NCBI GenBank assembly: GCA_951799425.1
Contig: OX637394.1
Coordinates: 13,138,501-13,202,500, forward strand
From: Ilex aquifolium
Lineage: Eukaryota; Streptophyta; Magnoliopsida; Aquifoliales; Aquifoliaceae
DNA: 64,000 nucleotides
Reading direction: 5' to 3'
Shown here piece by piece: positions 13,641 to 24,990 of the stretch (position 1 is its first letter; each line of letters opens with the position of its first letter). A program made the translations under genes and the position numbers. The notes below the pieces were generated by a model that was not told where the DNA came from, did not search any database, and saw nothing but the letters and a program-made list of their open reading frames with translations.

Positions 13641-14800
13641 CATTTTAATCAAAATAGTACTTTTAATCAAAACAGTGGTATTGTTAACCAAAAAAGTGGT
13701 ACTCTTAACCAAAAAAGTTGTAATCTTAACCAAAACAGTGGTACTCTTAACCAAACAGTGGTAATGTTAACCAGAAAAGTTGTAATCTTAACAAAAAAAG
13801 TGGTAATCTTAATCAAAACAGTTATATTCTTAACCAAAAAAGTTGTAATCTTAACCAAAAAAGGGTAATCTTAATCAAAACAGTGGTACTCTTAACCAAA
13901 ACAGTGGTAATGTTAACCACAAAAGTTGTAATCTTAACCAAAAGAGTGGTAATCTTAACCAAAACAGTGGTAATCTTAACCAAAACAGTGGTACTCTTAA
14001 CAAAAATAATGGTAATGTTAACCAAACAGTGGTACTCTTAACCAAAATAGTGGTAATGTTAACCAAAAAAGTTGTAATCTTAACCAAAAGAGTGGTAATC
14101 TTAACCAAAACAATTGTACTCTTAATCAAAACAGTGATAATGTTAACAAAAAAAATGATACTCTTAGAAAAAACAGTGGTAATTAACCAAAAAAGTGGTA
14201 CCTTTAATCAAAAAAGTTATAATCTTAACCAAAAAAGTTATAATCATAACCAAAAAAATGGTATTGTTAACAAAAAAAGTGGTACTTTTAACCAAAACAG
14301 TGGTAAAATTAACCAAAAAAATGGTACTCTTAACCAAACAAATGGTAATATTAACCCAAAAAATGGTACTTTTAATCAAAACAGTGATATTGTTAACCAA
14401 AAAAGTGGTACTCTTAACCAAAAAAGTTATAATTTTAACCAAACAAGTGGTAATCTTAACCAAAACAGTGGTACTCTTAATCAAAACAGTAGTATTGTTA
14501 ACCAAAAAAGTTGTAATCTTTACCAAAAAAGTGGTACTCTTAATCAAAACAGTGGTACTCTTAACCAAAACAGTGGTAATGTTAACAAAAAAAGTGGTAC
14601 TCTTATCGAAACAGTGTTAATTTTAAACAAAAAAATAGTACCCTTAACCAAAAAAGTGGTAATCTTAACCAAAACAGAGGTACTTTTAACCAGTGGTAAT
14701 GTTATCCAAAAAAGTGGTAATTTCAGCCATAAAAGTGGTATTATTAACCAAAAAAGTGATAATCTTAACCAATTTTACTGTTAATGGTACCAGTGTAATT
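13641..14800. repeat. 21-bp minisatellite, right arm (inverted)
   Basis: Inverted partner of 1881-3060, with the unit reading GGTAATCTTAACCAAAAAAGT and variants. Lengths in the two arms are close (about 1.16-1.18 kb). The seven-residue-repeat open frames are again by-products of the 21-bp period. Confidence 0.9.
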
Positions 14801-15318
14801 TAAGCAAATAACCAAAAAATGTATTTATTTTTTTTAAATATAAGTTTAGTATGATCTCAACCTTAGTTTTAATAAATGATGATGATTTAAAATCTATTCA
14901 TAGGAACAAAAATAATTTTGCAACTCCATCTTCTTCTTCGTCGTCTCAGTTTTTTTTTTTACTATAATCTCAATCTTAATTTTAATAAATGATGATGATA
15001 ATTTTGATTTTGTTATATTTTTATTTCATGTTTAAATATAATAAATAATTATTATTTTAATTTCTATTATCACTTATTTTTAAAGTGTATAGGGTTTATG
15101 TTCATCTTCACTCATTAACTTGTACATTTTTTCTTATATTTTTATTTCATGTTTAAATATAATGAATAATCATCATTTTAAATTTTTTAAAGTATATATC
15201 GAAACCGGTGAAACCGGTTATAGGTTTTTATGAATTTTGAAGTATACACGTGGCGAGCATTCAGTTCTTTTAATTTTTCGGTATCGTACCGATTTTTACC
15301 TTTTCGGTACCGAAGCCA
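14801..15318. repeat. Foldback right arm: outer and terminal block
   Basis: 14800-14990 pairs with 1690-1880. 14990-15230 has no close partner in the left arm and contains a local duplication of TATTTTTATTTCATGTTTAA. The terminal stretch 15270-15318 has paired GGTACCGA motifs like the left end. Confidence 0.65.
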
Positions 15319-15900
15319 AGTCCTCCAATAAAATATGATTCGTGGCATGTGTAAGTTAAGGTCATATGCCACAACAATTGGTCACCTACGTTTAGTACAC
15401 GATAATTTTTTTAAATAGAAATAAAATAAACATGTGAAAACACTAATTTCAATTGATGATCATGTTTTTAGGAAATAGAAAAGAAAGCCAATGTCTTAAT
15501 CCTTCACAAAATTCTAAAACAAATTTGAGATTGTTGACTAAAGTTAGTGAATACTTACCTAAAATTGTTGACAATGTGAAATCTAGCCCCTTGCATCACA
15601 AAGAAATGAGAAAGAAGCAAACAATGGTTGGGAGGGATGGATTGCCATGCTTCTCGTCGACGATTTAGCTTGATTACTGACAGGGTAAGGAATGGGTAAT
15701 ACTATGGTGTATTTGGGAATGACTAATATATTCCATGATTTATGAGATTAGGAATGGAAATTAAATTATATTCCTACAAACCAAGCACAGGAATGAGTAT
15801 TACTAATGTAGTAGAAATGTAAAAAGAGAAGAATGTGTCTACCAAAATAAGGAAACCCAACATAACAATTTAACATAGGAAAATGTTATAATTACTAAAA
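15319..15900. repeat. Segmental duplication copy A (right part)
   Basis: 15325-15440 matches 18345-18455, and 15440-15800 matches 19318-19690 of copy B. It includes a GGAATGGGTAATAC...GGAATGAGTATTACTAA segment that looks like a small MITE shared by both copies. The similarity fades after about 15800. The reading frame at 15453-15668 is not conserved in copy B (indels), so I do not call a gene. Confidence 0.75.
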
Positions 15901-16128
15901 CATTTTATCTAATTTTTCATATCAAATGATGTGACATAATCTCTATCATTAAATATTAATAAGACCTATTTATCTGATGGTGAAAAACTGTGCTACATCA
16001 TTTGAGATAGAGATTTAGTAAAAAAAAATTGATAAGCATAGCATTACCCTTTAACATATTACCCCCCCGGTATGCAAGTACTCACATGAACAATGCATTC
16101 AAATAGTTAAAAAAATTCTTATTTAATA
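15901..16128. other. Intergenic AT-rich DNA
   Basis: No gene, RNA or repeat could be supported here. Confidence 0.5.
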
Positions 16129-16426
16129 CTCTCTCCGTTCCTAAATATCTGTCGTTTAAGGTTTTTGCACAAGGATTAAAGAAGTTATTAAATAGCTCTA
16201 ATATGAGTAAAAAATAATTGCACAAGACTAAAATACTCTTATTCAATATGTATTGGGAAGGAAATGAATATGAAAGACACTTACCCTACACCTAATCTAA
16301 TGCATTGAAGAGTTAAAGGTAAATTTGGAAGAAAAAATATTAATTGTGCTTTGGTTTCATTAAACGACAGATATTATGGAACAAAAAAAATTGGGTAAAA
16401 CGACAGATATTTAAGAATGGAGGGAG
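16129..16426. mobile_element. Stowaway-type MITE (298 bp)
   Basis: The left end reads CTCTCTCCGTTCCTAAATAT and the right end, inverted, reads CTCCCTCCATTCTTAAATAT. Both are followed by CTGTCGTTT, and both are flanked by the dinucleotide TA (16127-16128 and 16427-16428). The CTCCCTCCGT-like TIR with a TA target duplication is the hallmark of Tc1/Mariner-derived Stowaway MITEs. No coding capacity. Confidence 0.9.
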
Positions 16427-17001
16427 TAACACACAACAAAAATAATTAAAAAATTGAACAACTAGTGCACAACACCACTGCATCAACTGCATTTTGGCAA
16501 AATTTTAGAGACCAAAAATAAGAAATCAAACATGAATCAATAAGGAGGCAAGACAACTTGACGACAAAAATAGGAAGAATTTTGCCTTTGAAGAAGAGAA
16601 GCCTTGTTCATCTTTAACAGAGGAGGAGTGCGAAGCAGCAGCTGAAAAGAGACAAGAAAGGCTAGGGATTTTGTTAAGTAGAAGGGTAAGTGAGTAAATT
16701 CAGTGAGTTATCCGGTCGATTGCTTTTCCAACCCACCTGTGAGGTGGGTTTCATTTAACCCAGGTGAGGAGGAAAAAAAGTACTGTAGTTGTCGGGTCAG
16801 GGATAAACCCGGATTGGATTTCCAGCCTCAATTTTAGCTTCCCAAACATGGGATATATGAAATTCACTAGAATTTTATCCAATTCTTATTGTGTTAATCC
16901 CTTTAATCCATTATCAAAACACCGCCTATGGGAAGAATATTTTCTTTCATCCTTTGTATTTGGTAGGAGGAACAAAAAAATAAAAATAATTGATTTTTTT
17001 A
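16427..17001. other. Intergenic DNA, no supported gene
   Basis: An 80-codon frame at 16764-17006 has no recognisable domain and runs into the next MITE. A short hairpin-like ACCCACCTGTGAGGTGGGT occurs at 16733-16751. Nothing else is supported. Confidence 0.5.
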
Positions 17002-17321
17002 GGTAAAATCTCATTTTTCCCTTTGAAGAATACATAAATTCTCAATTTGCCTTTTGAATGATTAATTTTTCTACATTGCTCCCCCTAAAAAAAAAAAAAA
17101 TTATAATGTGGTCTACTAACTTATTTTCATTGGTCATCTGTATGTTTTGTAATTCTTGAATGATTAATTTAACACAAAATAGCCAGATGATCAAACGAAA
17201 AATAAGACGATAGATCACATTGCAACGTTTTTATTTATTTGAGGAGGCAATGTGAAAAAATTAATTAGTTGAGAGTCAAACTAAAAATTTTTGTAACCTT
17301 TAGGACAAAATGAGATTTATC
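17002..17321. mobile_element. Foldback MITE, MULE-like
   Basis: Both ends read inward as GGTAAAATCTCATTTT-like sequence and then diverge slowly through CATTGC(C)TCC, giving inverted arms of about 85 bp that cover much of the element. The flanking T-rich DNA makes the target duplication unreadable. The design resembles the element at 37160-37521. Confidence 0.65.
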
Positions 17322-17970
17322 TTTTTTATTTTTTTTATTTTTTTATGTTTGGTAGAATGGAAAAATTGAAAGGATAAAAAATATATATATAAAATTAATG
17401 TGTACATAAAATGTAAGGGCATCTCTAATAGGAAAAACAAAATTTATACTCAATTTTTTTTTATAAATTTCCATATTATCCCAAAACATATTTCTTTAAA
17501 TTTTTTTCTGTTGAAATGGTGCTCTATGGCGAAGTCTTCGGGAATGAGCAGATCTTCAGCTTCCATGGCGAAGATCGGGTTCATTTCTTTAAAATAGGCA
17601 GTGAAGAGAAGGGGTTGATTCGCATGGCATTGAAAAAGAGGGCTAGTTCGCAGATCTACAAAGAAGAAGATGACTTTTTTGGCCCAAAAAAAATTGAAGT
17701 TTGAGTTTGGTTTTCAGTGAAAAGTGGAGATGGTCTAATAGATAAATAGAATATATGTATATATTAAAAGAATTATTATACATATATTTCAACACACATA
17801 ATTAACTCTTCATCTATTTTTTTTTTAATTTTAAAAAGATAAATTTTAATAATTTGGAATAAAAATCAATTCATCATCTATTTTTTCTTCCTTCCTTTTT
17901 TTTTTTCTTTTCTTACAAAAAATAATGTTTATCTATCTTGCCCCCACTTCCCGTCTTTCCGACCTTTTAT
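17322..17970. other. Intergenic DNA with possible decayed small element
   Basis: GGGCATCTCTAATAG at 17417 and GGAGATGGTCTAATAG at 17726 look like ends of a small DNA-transposon relic, but they do not form clean inverted repeats. The 62-codon frame at 17516-17704 has no recognised domain. Confidence 0.35.
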
Positions 17971-18457
17971 TTTTCCATTATACCAACAAAAGGTAAAGAA
18001 ATATAGGTTTCATTTAGACATACTAAGAATAACAACCTCAGTAATTAAACCCTCTTGTTTTCAAAATTTTACATGATGGGTCGGGTCGGACAACTGATGA
18101 CCCGTTAGGCTCGGTTTGACGTTGACATGGCATTTGAGGGAGGGACCTGCCTGTACTGTGTGTCATCAACGAGACAAAAAAACAAATAAGGCAACTTAAA
18201 TGCCACGAATCGAGAGGCTGGTAATACCACACTCGTCATTGCCACGGGAAATTTATGTGTACGTTTGACAATGATGTGAGGGAAAACATGAGACACATGT
18301 AGATTCCTGACATGTGCAAGTCTAAGTCATTTTGTCATAGTCCAGCAAAATATGATTCGTTGCATGTGTAAGTAAATGTCATATGTTATGATAATTGGTC
18401 ACTTTTGTTTAGTAAACAATAATGTTTTTAAATAGAAATAAAATAAACATGCGAATT
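17971..18457. repeat. Segmental duplication copy B (left part); empty site for two insertions
   Basis: Matches 1-216, 1264-1432 and 15319-15440 of copy A without the MULE-like element and without the 13.9-kb foldback. It shows the unoccupied target near 18180 and near 18345. No gene is seen. Confidence 0.85.
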
Positions 18458-18731
18458 TTCTTTTTTTTGAAACAGAAAAAGGGGACGGAGGCCAACCAAT
18501 AGGTAGTGACCCCATTAGGCGTGACCATGAGGGTTTCCCCCAAATGTGAAATGTTCGGTTAGTCATAGCTATAGACCCTTTTGGAGTAGTCCGTCACCAC
18601 ACCACTACCGGAGCCTAAGTAATAAAGACATGGGGATTCCGTAAATCGAACACTGCTTGCTAATCACGTGGGAGTCAAGATACAACCTAAAGACGGACAT
18701 GTCTTACCACTAGACCACCAGCCCCGGTGGT
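18458..18731 (-). mobile_element. tRNA-derived SINE
   Basis: Read on the minus strand, the head carries a Pol III A box (TGGTCTAGTGG, 18707-18717) and, about 55 bp on, a B-box-like TGTTCGATTTA (about 18643-18653). The body ends in an A-rich tail (18461-18470 on the plus strand). It is flanked by AACATGCGAATT (18446-18457) and AACGTGTGAATT (18732-18743), a 12-bp target duplication with two differences. Copy A has no insertion at this point. Typical of a plant tRNA-SINE; the family is not identified. Confidence 0.8.
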
Positions 18732-18743
18732 AACGTGTGAATT

Positions 18744-19315
18744 GAATACACGCAAGAATGACCTTTCTAATATTTAATAACAGTTGAGGTTTGTTTATAT
18801 GCGAGAATGGAATTTACTTTCAAATCAAACATAATTCTGTCTGTACATTGTTCTTAGCCATAGATAAATAGTAATAATAATAATAAGTACCATGTTTTTG
18901 CACCGCATAGCATCCTACAAAATATGAGAAAGTCGTGGGCCTAACTACTCGAAGTTTTGTGTCTCTTAGTCATAGATCTTCATCTTCACAAATCTTTTTT
19001 TTCTAATCATGGATTGCAATCAGCGCCAATAACACAGTCAAACATAGTATTTTATATATGCAAAAAACAAGATGTTGTCGACACAAAAGTGAATACAAGA
19101 GAATATTATCAACTGTGAGTTTTATCATAAATGCTAAATAAGGACGGCAAACATTCAAAACTTGAAAAATAAATATCAAACTAAAGCTCATATATTCCCA
19201 AGGCTGGCATTCTAAACTAAATAAGAAATAAAGAAACATAAATTTCAAAAAAACTCAAAAGAAAATTTCATGTCTTTCCCCAGTTGATTTTAGAATCTAC
19301 CAATGCATTATATTT
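18744..19315. other. Segment present only in copy B
   Basis: About 570 bp absent from copy A, which runs directly from its equivalent of 18455 to that of 19318. It could be a deletion in A or a further insertion in B. No gene or clear element ends are seen. Confidence 0.5.
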
Positions 19316-19745
19316 TCAAATAACACTAATTTCCATTGATGATCATGCTTTTAGGAAATAGAAAAGAAAGTCAATATCTTAACCCTACACAAAATTCTAA
19401 AATAGATTTGAGACTGTTGGCTAAACTTAGTGAGGACTTACCTGAAATTGGTGACAATGTGAAATCTAGCCCTTGCATCACAAAGAAATGAGGAAGAAGC
19501 AAACAATGGTTGGGAGGGATGGACTACCATACTTCTCGTCGACGATTTAGCTTGATTACCGTCTGGGTAAGGAATGGGTAATACTTTGGTTTATTTGGGA
19601 ATGACTTATATATCCTATGATTTATGAGATTAGTTATTTCTTAGAAATGAAAATGAAATTCTATTCTTACAAACCAAACAAAGGAATGAGTATTACTAAG
19701 GAATGATCATTCCATTCCTAAGATTTAATATAGCGTACCAAACGT
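19316..19745. repeat. Segmental duplication copy B (right part)
   Basis: Matches 15428-15800 at roughly 90% by eye. The last part (19570-19745) looks like a small MITE, with TTTGGT near one end and ACCAAACGTAGCATT near the other. Confidence 0.75.
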
Positions 19746-21100
19746 AGCATTAAAATGAAGTTGAAAAGATTTGAATTCAATTCAAATTATAAAATTTTTA
19801 ATCTAAGCACGATTCAAATCTGAATTTAAACCGAACCCTTTAACTCGAGAATGCCCATGTATTACATCAATTTGAGTTTAAATTTGGGTTGAAATTCTAA
19901 TTCAATTTTGAATAAAAAGTGTAATTTGATTTAGGCTGTAATTGGGTTTAATTCGAATTTACTTCTCAGATTATAATACTCAAACTAAAATTTAACTTCA
20001 ATTATTTTTTGATGAATATACACAAGAAGATATATATATATATATATTAAACATATTTTACACAACATCATATTATAGTCGCAGGAACCCAGAAAAATTA
20101 CTAATTCAAGTTTGACTACCTATTTATAAGATGGATTATTCACGAGTCATTGTCATCTCGTATCTTTTATTTAGCACAACATTATCATTCAATTATATTA
20201 TGTTTAAATTAAAATAAATTATAAATATTAAATCACGACTGCCATTTGCAAATGTAAATATTTATAGTATCAATGATAATGCTAAATAAATAACTCGTGA
20301 TATGTCCCACCCTCTCATTGGAAACAATATACACACGCAGTCGACTCGTAAAGTTTGAGAATTACCACTTTCAATTTGGTCAAATAACCAAAACATGTCG
20401 ACACATTTATGGATAAGTCGTGTGCTTAAAAAGACTTTTTATCACACTATTAGCGCTAATAATCGAACTGAGTCTGTTGAATTCGTTTTTTTAAATGAGG
20501 CTAAAAAATAGTTCAAGCTAGGCTCATTTGGAAAATTAGCCGAGCTCGAACCGAATTGAGTTCAAGTGGCTCGACTGTTTTACATATAAACGAGATGAAC
20601 TTTTTTTAAGCGAGTTTAAAAAATAGTTCAAACTCGGCTCGTTTAAAACACTAGGCGAACTCAAGTCGAGTCCTATCCGAACCGAGCCCAAGTAATTTGG
20701 TTAAATTATCAGCCCTACATACTATAAATGATTTCATATATTTATAGTCATTGATTAAGAAAATAATAAAATATAATAAATTTATGCATATTACGTTTTT
20801 ATTGGACAAAAACTGAAAGAATATTACTGAAAATGACTAATTAATTAAACCCAACAACTATAATCTAAAATTCACTTTCAGGTAAAAAAAATTAACACTA
20901 ATGCTATTGGAACATAATTTAGGAACATAATGCATTATGACCATTGGATTAATAGTGTTGGGACCTAATGATAATTTAATGTTGGAACTTACTAATAATC
21001 TAATGACCACAATCATTAAATTCCTAAATTATCTCCTTAAATTATGTTCTAATTCGTTGCTCAAAAATTAATAAATAAAAAAAGCTTAGTGAACTGCCAA
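19746..21100. other. Intergenic AT-rich DNA upstream of the DREB gene
   Basis: No gene. A (TA)n run lies at about 20031-20048. The stretch 20460-20710 holds repeated GAGCTCG/AACTCGGCTCG-type words common in plant dispersed repeats, but I could not define its ends. Confidence 0.5.
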
Positions 21101-21189
21101 CGTGGATCTGTCGACCACTTTTTGTGACGAAAAGGTCAGATGTCATGGACCCTACAACCGTCCTCCCCCGCAGTTCTAGCCTTGATTTC

Positions 21190-21209
21190 ACACGTGGCTT
21201 CTATAAAAG
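21190..21209 (+). promoter_or_regulatory. Core promoter of the DREB gene: ABRE/G-box and TATA box
   Basis: ACACGTGGC at 21190-21198 is an ABRE/G-box (CACGTG). It lies directly upstream of a TATA box, TATAAAAG, at 21202-21209, about 200 bp before the start codon. A second CACGTG is at 21256-21261, in the presumed leader. These elements fit abscisic-acid or stress-responsive bZIP/bHLH control, which is an inference. Confidence 0.6.
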
Positions 21210-21406
21210 AATCCTAAACGTTTTCGCAACGTGCTTATATTTCAGTGGTTTTTATCACGTGTTTTCGTGTCTTCTCAGTGTCCACTTCGTCAAAGCATAA
21301 TAGAGTACACAATCCCAACTCTCTTTGTTTTCTTAAACTTCACTTCACTACATATATACTACTTTCATATCGCCCCATGCACATCTCTCTCTCTCTCTCT
21401 CTCAGT

Positions 21407-22165
21407 ATGGATTTTGAGGATGACCAATTTTCAACTACGTCATCTTCTTCTTCGTCCTCTTCTGATGTTATCGCTACAAACCCTAATACCCAATCACGAA
21501 GCAATCTGCCATCTCTCTCCCATAAGCGAAAGGCAGGGAGGAAGAAGTTCAAGGAGACGCGCCACCCCATCTACCGAGGTGTGCGGCGGAGAAATGGAAG
21601 CAAATGGGTGTGTGAATTACGCGAACCAAACAAGAAGTCAAGGATATGGCTAGGGACCTTTCCTACACCAGAAATGGCTGCTAGGGCACATGACGTGGCT
21701 GCCCTAGCACTTCGTGGGGAAGCAACCGCTCTCAACTTTCCCGACTCAGCTCAGGTTCTTCCCCGAGCTAAGTCAACTTCACGCAGGGACATACAAGTGG
21801 CAGCTCTAGCCGCTGCTGAAGTTTTCCGGCCACGTGCTGCCTCACCCTCCTCGTCCTCATCTTCTTCACTTAACTTTTCACAGGACACAAGTCTAAGGGA
21901 GGTCAATAGACCTTCCTCATTAACTGTGAAGAGTGAGAAGAAGGTTGTAGAGCCTTCTGCATCGGCTTGTGTTCATGGACCAACAGAAGAGGGTTCGGAA
22001 ACATCCACGGCATTGTTCATGGACGAGGAGGCATTGTTTAACATGCCTGGTTTGATTGACAGCATGGCAGAGGGTATGCTTCTTACTCCACCAGCTATGA
22101 AAAGAGGGTTTAATTGGGATGGTGAGATGGCTCATGACATGGACTTCACCTTGTGGAAGGACTAA
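21407..22165 (+). CDS. DREB1: DREB1/CBF-like AP2/ERF transcription factor
   Basis: Single-exon gene of 252 aa, the usual size for intronless CBF/DREB1 proteins. The AP2 domain spans residues about 56-113 and has the DREB-type Val68 and Glu73, which favour DRE/CRT (CCGAC) sites. Just before it lies the CBF signature, here [15 protein letters not shown] (40-54). After it the usual DSAWR is replaced by DSAQVLPR (113-120). The N-terminus (9-19) and residues 146-154 are serine-rich, and the C-terminus is acidic, ending in FTLWKD rather than the common LWSY/F. Expected role: nuclear activator in cold or drought response. An in-frame ATG also exists 30 bp upstream (21377), but that extension is encoded by the CT-repeat leader, and the chosen ATG has the better context (G at +4). 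Subgroup III is clear; exact orthology within it is not. Confidence 0.95.
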   Translation: MDFEDDQFSTTSSSSSSSSDVIATNPNTQSRSNLPSLSHKRKAGRKKFKETRHPIYRGVRRRNGSKWVCELREPNKKSRIWLGTFPTPEMAARAHDVAALALRGEATALNFPDSAQVLPRAKSTSRRDIQVAALAAAEVFRPRAASPSSSSSSSLNFSQDTSLREVNRPSSLTVKSEKKVVEPSASACVHGPTEEGSETSTALFMDEEALFNMPGLIDSMAEGMLLTPPAMKRGFNWDGEMAHDMDFTLWKD

Positions 22166-24700
22166 CTAGGGTTGGCTTTCATGGCTGACGGCACCTTGCA
22201 AAACAAATACTTTTTTCTTTCTCAGAATTTTCAAACTTGTAATTAGTTTGATTTGAATAGCTGTTATACGAAGACATTAATGCCCATTTAATTTATTTTA
22301 TTCTAATGAGGGTCGTAACTAAAGGTAAAACTATATACTAACTTTACCCAATACATAAGTTTTCTGTTTATAATTTTTATAATAGGGTATGAAGGAGAAA
22401 AACTACAAACAAACTTGACTAATCTCGGAGACACTGTTTTATGGGCTACACTCTTAGCCATAATACCAACATAAAATTTCAACGTACCAATAGCTCAGTT
22501 TTGTTCTGACCCCATCATGTCCGGGGTCGAAAAACAATTCCATGTGAATTTTTTTTTTTTAAATTTTGAATAGTAGTGATTTAATATGCATACGGTTGAG
22601 AATTCTCACATTAAACTTGTTTTCCACATGACTACTCTTAATTCTCTCTCTCTCTCTCTCTCTAAAAAAAATCATTAAGAAAATTGTTGAACACTATTTG
22701 ATCTAAAAGCTTAAATTATTAGAGAAGAGTGTAACATAAATATTTCACGTGCGGCCTCTCTTTGGGTGGTCGTTCCACATGATTCAATCTCAGGACCTTT
22801 ATACTCTAACACCTTGTTTAAACACCATCTAATAGCTTAAGATATTAAACTTTAAAAAAAAAAATTAGAAGTATCTTATTAAAAATAAGTAAATTTTATA
22901 CATAAATAAACTCTATGCACTAAAACGATTTAGAGGAATCTGTCTCTTTTGTACGATATTGAAAAAGGAAAGTAGTTATTCTATTGTTTAAAAAAAAATT
23001 AATTCTATTGTTTGAAAAAGGAAAAGTTACAAGTAAATTTTTAATTATCTAAAATACCCTTAATTATATTAAAAGTTAATATTTAAAAAAAAAAAAAAAA
23101 TAGCTCCTAACCTAATTCTAGGACAAGAATCAACACAAAGCTCTCTAGGTCAAATTATATGGTTAACCAAATTTATACTAAGCTTTTTAAAATGAATAAA
23201 ATTTATATATTTTAAGAAAAATAAGGGTAAAATAAGAATTTAGTTATAGATACAACCTTCCTATATTTCCTTGCGTTTTTTACAAGAAAAAAAATAGTTG
23301 GTTGTGAGAAAATATAAACATGAAAAAAATTATTTTTTCATCATTTTCCATTTCATACTAACCAAACACATGAAAATTTTTAAAAATTTCTATTTTTTGT
23401 ATCTTTTACCATTATCTTGCTAAACAAACAGGCTTTAGGAACATTATGCTAGGTCGATCCATGCCCTGAGGTTGGATCTTCATGAGTTTCTCAATCTTTC
23501 TTTCTCACGTTTTATCATTTTACCTAATACATATTCGAGGAGTTGTTGGTGTCTCGGTGCCCTTTAATTACCTAAACAATCCTTAATCTTTAAGTAATGA
23601 TATAGGCACCCCTGATTTAGAATATATTCTGTAAATGGATCTGTTCTTCAGTAATTACACGAAGAACCCTTAATTTTACATTAATGATATAAAACCTCAT
23701 AAAGTTTTTGTGTTGGAACGAAACACATCTCCGAAGAATGCATACCCTATGGCGTGGATCACGAGTTCCAGTAGTTGAAACAACGACAAAAGTGGAAAGA
23801 AACAACAACCTCGCACTTTCGGCCCTAACCAAGAAGGCTACTCATTTGCACTTATGCTTTGTTTGGTATGATAATATCGAATGATAGAAAATATATCACC
23901 CAAAATTTTCATTATACCACCTTTCCATCTATCCCATCCAACACATCCGCAACATGAATGTCCTTTATTTCCATATGAATAAGAACATGCGAAAAGCACC
24001 TTGATCATATCTTTTACTAAATAAAGATGCAAAGGATTCGAGAATGAAGCAATCAGTAATCACATGGTGTCCCCACATGGGCACAAAAACAGTGATAGAT
24101 ACATAAACTGATTTATCTAGGATCAGTGATCGGACGGTTAAGCTTGCTTCATGTTAAACTTGCAAGGACACCATGTAGGGTTTGAAGAATGTAAAACCCT
24201 ACCCATCAAGCGTATGAGAGGTCTTTGTTGGTGCTACAATCCCCAACTATTTTTCATGGCAATATATATATATATATATATATATTGAAACACGTGTGTG
24301 CGCACTCTAGGTTTACTTGACTCAATTGTTGGTTCATTGTCATGTAAAAAAGAAAAACATGCAAAACACATCTCGTGGATTGTGCTATCTTTCTTATAGA
24401 TATTTTTTTATAAAGAAATCGACACATCTATCTCTTTATAGTTTTTTGGGATAAAACGTTTTAATCATCTTCTCCTCCATTTTTTATTTTTTTTTATTTA
24501 AAGTGGACTAAGACTAGGGAAAAAAAATTAAAAATTAAGGAGCTATGACATGACAGTGACCAATAGAGTTTGGTCAACATGCCTAAAAACAGGGGCAACC
24601 AAACTCCAACTTATTCAATAATAATGAACAACAAAGACATTTATGATTATGACAGTTCTGCCAAAAAAACATGAAGTCTCACTAATCACAACGTTATTGA

Positions 24701-24737
<37 letters not shown>

Positions 24738-24740
24738 TTA
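22166..24740. other. Intergenic DNA, no supported gene
   Basis: The first part is the DREB 3' flank. A CT microsatellite lies at 22635-22662, a (TA)n at about 24265-24286 and a CT microsatellite at 24706-24733. A TTTGGTATGATAA motif near 23860 resembles the end of a hAT-type MITE, but the other end was not found. Confidence 0.5.
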
Positions 24741-24990
24741 GTTTTAAAAGAAAAATTCTCAAAGCCACCATTGATACAGCAGGCCAAAGTCGGTTTGTCT
24801 GCTGGGTAGAGCTAGTTTTTTTTAACCACCAAAAGGGTTCTAGCCTGTAGCCAATCTTTTCTTTTTAGTTTTAAAAGAAAAATTCTCAAAGCCACCATTG
24901 ATACGGCATGTCAAAGTCGGTTTGTCTGCTGGTTAGGGCTAGGTTTTTAATCACCAAAAGGGTTCTAGCCTGTAGCCAATCTTCTCTTTT
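24741..24990. repeat. Tandem duplication of about 127 bp
   Basis: Two adjacent copies begin TTTTAAAAGAAAAATTCTC (about 24742 and 24869), contain AAGTCGGTTTGTCTGCTGG and end TAGCCTGTAGCCAATCTT. They differ at only a few positions, so the duplication is recent. No coding role is seen. Confidence 0.88.

Larger units (their letters stand above)
1433..15318. mobile_element. Giant 13.9-kb foldback (palindromic) element
   Basis: The whole interval is one imperfect inverted repeat. From the left: a terminal block with GGTACCG motifs, a block with poly-A and GAAGAAGATGGAGTTGCAA, a 21-bp minisatellite, a second unique block, a GAGCGCTC-bounded block, an AT-rich block and a satellite array. The same order recurs inverted from the right. 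The unique blocks I aligned by eye agree at roughly 95% or better (for example 3770-4040 against 12620-12930). The centre is near 7230. AGTCC occurs at 1428-1432 and again at 15319-15323, and copy B (about 18340-18350) has a single uninterrupted site, which supports insertion. No transposase, reverse transcriptase or other protein domain is seen. It resembles plant foldback transposons such as Arabidopsis FARE, but the superfamily is not established. Confidence 0.8.

Noticed and set aside
13596..14784. Open frames up to 251 codons in the right minisatellite
   Set aside because: Mirror image of the left minisatellite; same explanation.
15453..15668. 71-codon frame in duplication copy A
   Set aside because: Copy B has indels in the same stretch, so the frame is not conserved.
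17414..17745. Possible small DNA transposon with GGGCATCTC end
   Set aside because: The two ends are not true inverted repeats and no target duplication was seen.
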